A stretch of 7,762 nt of DNA, taken from NCBI GenBank assembly GCA_003233025.1, contig QIKS01000300.1:1-7762 (forward strand), in the 5' to 3' direction. Every line of letters begins with the position of its first letter. The stretch's first letter is position 1. The notes below the pieces were generated by a model. That model made no database searches. It was not told where the DNA came from and saw only the letters and a program-made list of their open reading frames with translations. A program made the position numbers and the translations under genes. Source of the DNA: Hellea balneolensis. Lineage in GTDB: Bacteria; Pseudomonadota; Alphaproteobacteria; Caulobacterales; Maricaulaceae. This document shows positions 5,782-7,762 of the stretch, in pieces.

Positions 5782-7062
5782 TTAAGGCTGCGGGTAGCCG
5801 TAAAGTCCGCTCTTGTCGCGCAGGGGGTTGTAACGGTCACGAAGTTTTGTCTGCCGCGAGGTAAGTTCTTGCTGTTGGCCGTCTATGAAAACCGCAATAG
5901 GTGCACTCGTCACTTCAAGGGGGTCGCCGTCCCAAACAACGAAATTAGCCCGTTGCCCGCGCTTTAATATCGCCAGGTCTTGGGCGCCGAACAGAGAGGC
6001 AGGCGTTAAGCTAATGGCTTTAAACGCCGTGTCCCAATCAAGGCCGTCGGCCAGGGTATTACCGCCGTATTGCGTTAACAAGCGTATATTATGGGCGCTG
6101 CCCCCCGTGACAGAGCGGGTCATGAATGCCAGTTTTACGCCCGCGTCATGTAATAGTTTTGCGTTGTCACTGCGCGAGGCAAGCCGGTCAAAACTATAGG
6201 GAAGGTTTTCCAAAGGGTCGATAATCACAGCCGTGTTGGAGTTGGCCAATTGCTCACCAACCATCCAGCCTTCCGCCGCACCGACAATCACCATATCAAG
6301 GTTTGGATAGGCGGTTTTCAAAGCGAGAATATTGATAATATCAATTGCCCGGTCTGCGCCGATTAACAAAGGGATTTGGCCGTCAAGTGCGGGCCGTAGT
6401 GCGAGAGCATCTGCCCGGCGCAATGCATTGCCATCTTGCGGTGCGTTAAAGCGGCTTGTGTAGTTTTGGGCATCGTCAAGGGCGGCGCGCAAATATGCCA
6501 TGGCCGCGCCTCGTGCGCTTCCCGTTCGCTCGGAACTACCGGCGTAAGAAAGATAGATGAAAGCTTGGTCGTCCAGAACCGACGTAAAGCTGCCGGATGT
6601 GGAGGCGATAGCGCCAATGCCGCCAAAAATATCCGTGCTTGGCCCCGGCACTATGGCTGCATGTAACACGCCGCCGAGCCGGGCAATAGGCACGGTGGTG
6701 GATTTTGGATTAAAGCTATCCGCCGCCCGAATGCTGACAGTGGCAGCTGTGCCGCTGGCGCGGCTGTTGTTGGTTGAACTCTCACCGCTCACTTCCACCA
6801 GGCCCAGTGAGGAGAAAGAGGCAAATAAACCCGGCGTTATCCAATAATTTTCGCCTTCAATGACACGGTCGGCATTTGTATTTTGGTCGGCGGATATGCT
6901 CGATATCCGACCATCGGTGATCAGCATCGTACCAGCGTCGACAATCCCTTGTTGATCATTGGTAACGATTTTTCCTTTGATGGCAATGGATTGAGAAAAT
7001 GCATGTGCCTGCATGACAATGGCGGCGATAAAAATAGCTGCGATAGCGGTAAATTTTCTCAT
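5782..7062 (-). CDS. Exported amidohydrolase-superfamily protein lacking the metal-binding residues
   Basis: A 426-residue protein with an N-terminal signal peptide (MRKF, then hydrophobic residues about 5-18, probable cleavage near AHA-FSQ at 19-24), so likely periplasmic. The start of the composite domain (GKIVTNDQQGIVDAGTMLI), the ITPGL turn (75-79) and the C-terminal LKRGQRANFVVWDGDPLEV (366-384) are typical of amidohydrolases. However, the position of the metal-binding HxH after PGL is occupied by F83 and S85 (SFSSLGLVEV). The strand-5 histidine position reads LLIGADRA (G235), the strand-6 position reads IVGAAEGW, and the strand-8 aspartate is not evident in FMTRSVTGG (313-321). Homologues with LGLVEV here are known to me as a recurring branch, so this is probably a stable subfamily rather than decay, as the frame is intact. 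The substrate is unknown. It starts 1 base after the upstream amidohydrolase stop. Confidence 0.85.
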   Translation of the reverse strand: MRKFTAIAAIFIAAIVMQAHAFSQSIAIKGKIVTNDQQGIVDAGTMLITDGRISSISADQNTNADRVIEGENYWITPGLFASFSSLGLVEVSGESSTNNSRASGTAATVSIRAADSFNPKSTTVPIARLGGVLHAAIVPGPSTDIFGGIGAIASTSGSFTSVLDDQAFIYLSYAGSSERTGSARGAAMAYLRAALDDAQNYTSRFNAPQDGNALRRADALALRPALDGQIPLLIGADRAIDIINILALKTAYPNLDMVIVGAAEGWMVGEQLANSNTAVIIDPLENLPYSFDRLASRSDNAKLLHDAGVKLAFMTRSVTGGSAHNIRLLTQYGGNTLADGLDWDTAFKAISLTPASLFGAQDLAILKRGQRANFVVWDGDPLEVTSAPIAVFIDGQQQELTSRQTKLRDRYNPLRDKSGLYGYPQP

Positions 7063-7063
7063 A

Positions 7064-7762
7064 TTATTCTCCTACCGTGCCGGGCTGGCCAAGCTTAAAA
7101 TCACTGATCGGTTTGAGCGCCGTGCCGCGTTCATATAAAAGCGCGCCGTCGATATAAACCTTTTGTGGCCGTGAAGCACTAGTAAATGGATCACCGTTCC
7201 AAATGATAAAATCAGCTCGTTTGCCGGTTTCCAGCGAGCCAGTTGTCTCTGCAATTCCGACCGCTTTAGCGGGATTGGACGACAGCCATTTCCAGGCATC
7301 CGCTTTGGAAATTTCCAAGCCGGCTCGGTTGCCATGGGCCCAAGCTTTGGCAACTTCCTGGTTTAGCCTTTGGATGCCGTCGGCGCTATCTGAGTGGACA
7401 AGGGCGCAAGCACCGCCGGCATGGACGAAGGGGATGTTCTCCAAAATGCCGTCATAGGATTCCATTTTAAAGCCCCACCAATCTGACCACATAGCGGCGC
7501 AAGTTCCGGCCTCCTTGAGCAGATCAGGAATTTTATAGGCTTCGACCGCATGGTGAAACGCGCTGACTTTATAATCAAATTCTTTGGCCATATCTAATAC
7601 TTGCGCCATTTCATCGGCCCGGTAGCAATGCATTTGCAGCAAGATGTCGCCGCTTAAAATCCCGGCCAGTGTTTCAAGTTGCAGGTCGCGGTCGCCCGGT
7701 TTGATCTCGCCTTTATCCAATTTAGCCTGATAACCTTGCGCTTTGATCCAGTTTTTTCTGTA
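7064..7762 (-). CDS. Metal-dependent amidohydrolase, C-terminal part (N-terminus beyond window edge)
   Basis: The open frame runs from the right edge to TAA at 7064-7066, giving 232 residues. The true start lies outside, since the frame continues upstream with YRKNWIKAQGYQAK before the first internal start-like codon at 7720. Visible superfamily features, numbered from the window edge, are QMHCYRADEM with the strand-5 histidine H45, AFHHAVEAYKI with H69/H70 (strand 6), and VHSDSADG with D125 (strand 8). All are plausible metal or catalytic ligands. The end contains the usual TGSLETGKRADFIIWNGDPF. The sequence resembles imidazolonepropionase/dipeptidase-like periplasmic amidohydrolases often encoded as tandem pairs, but the substrate cannot be assigned. 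The HxH motif and any signal peptide would be in the missing part. Its last codons contain the ribosome-binding site of the next gene. Confidence 0.92.
   Translation of the reverse strand, partial: YRKNWIKAQGYQAKLDKGEIKPGDRDLQLETLAGILSGDILLQMHCYRADEMAQVLDMAKEFDYKVSAFHHAVEAYKIPDLLKEAGTCAAMWSDWWGFKMESYDGILENIPFVHAGGACALVHSDSADGIQRLNQEVAKAWAHGNRAGLEISKADAWKWLSSNPAKAVGIAETTGSLETGKRADFIIWNGDPFTSASRPQKVYIDGALLYERGTALKPISDFKLGQPGTVGE
7068..7073 (-). promoter_or_regulatory. Strong ribosome-binding site coupling the two amidohydrolase genes
   Basis: AGGAGA on the - strand lies within the last codons of the upstream amidohydrolase, 5 bases before the ATG at 7062. The upstream stop is only 1 base before that ATG. 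This fixes the start of the downstream gene and points to one mRNA with coupled translation, keeping the two proteins in proportion. Confidence 0.8.

Overview
This window looks like chromosomal DNA of an alphaproteobacterium. The grounds are the gene order sufC-sufD-sufS-DUF59/sufT-sufA, the SufT-like gene inside the suf cluster, and two short palindromic intergenic repeats of a kind common in Alphaproteobacteria. The genus cannot be named from the sequence. The coding content is ordinary and dense. I see no phage, insertion sequence, CRISPR array, tRNA or rRNA, and no convincing new multi-gene system.

Left half (1-4069, + strand): the last 45 codons of an unrecognised gene end at 140. A 134-base gap follows, holding a perfect 8-bp palindrome. 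Then comes a compact SUF iron-sulfur cluster assembly operon: sufC (ATPase), sufD (scaffold partner), sufS (cysteine desulfurase), a DUF59/SufT-family gene and sufA (A-type carrier). sufC/sufD and sufD/sufS overlap, and the later gaps are 26 and 10 bases, so the five genes are almost certainly co-transcribed and partly translationally coupled. SufS takes sulfur from cysteine, the SufB-SufC-SufD complex builds the cluster, and SufA (with SufT-family help) passes it to apoproteins. sufB is not in the window and would be expected further upstream. No sufE or sufU is seen.

Right half (4163-7762, - strand): three genes converge on the suf operon. In transcription order they are a partial metal-dependent amidohydrolase running off the right edge, a second exported amidohydrolase-like protein starting 1 base after it, and an RhlE-type DEAD-box RNA helicase. 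The first amidohydrolase keeps the visible metal-ligand residues of the superfamily. The second has lost the HxH motif and the other ligands, so the pair looks like one enzyme plus one non-canonical or catalytically dead partner. The helicase has its own plausible promoter and a leader hairpin, and its basic C-terminal tail carries a 9-residue tandem repeat.

There is no gene-free stretch longer than 300 bases. The gaps are 141-274, 4070-4162 and 5669-5781, each described below.
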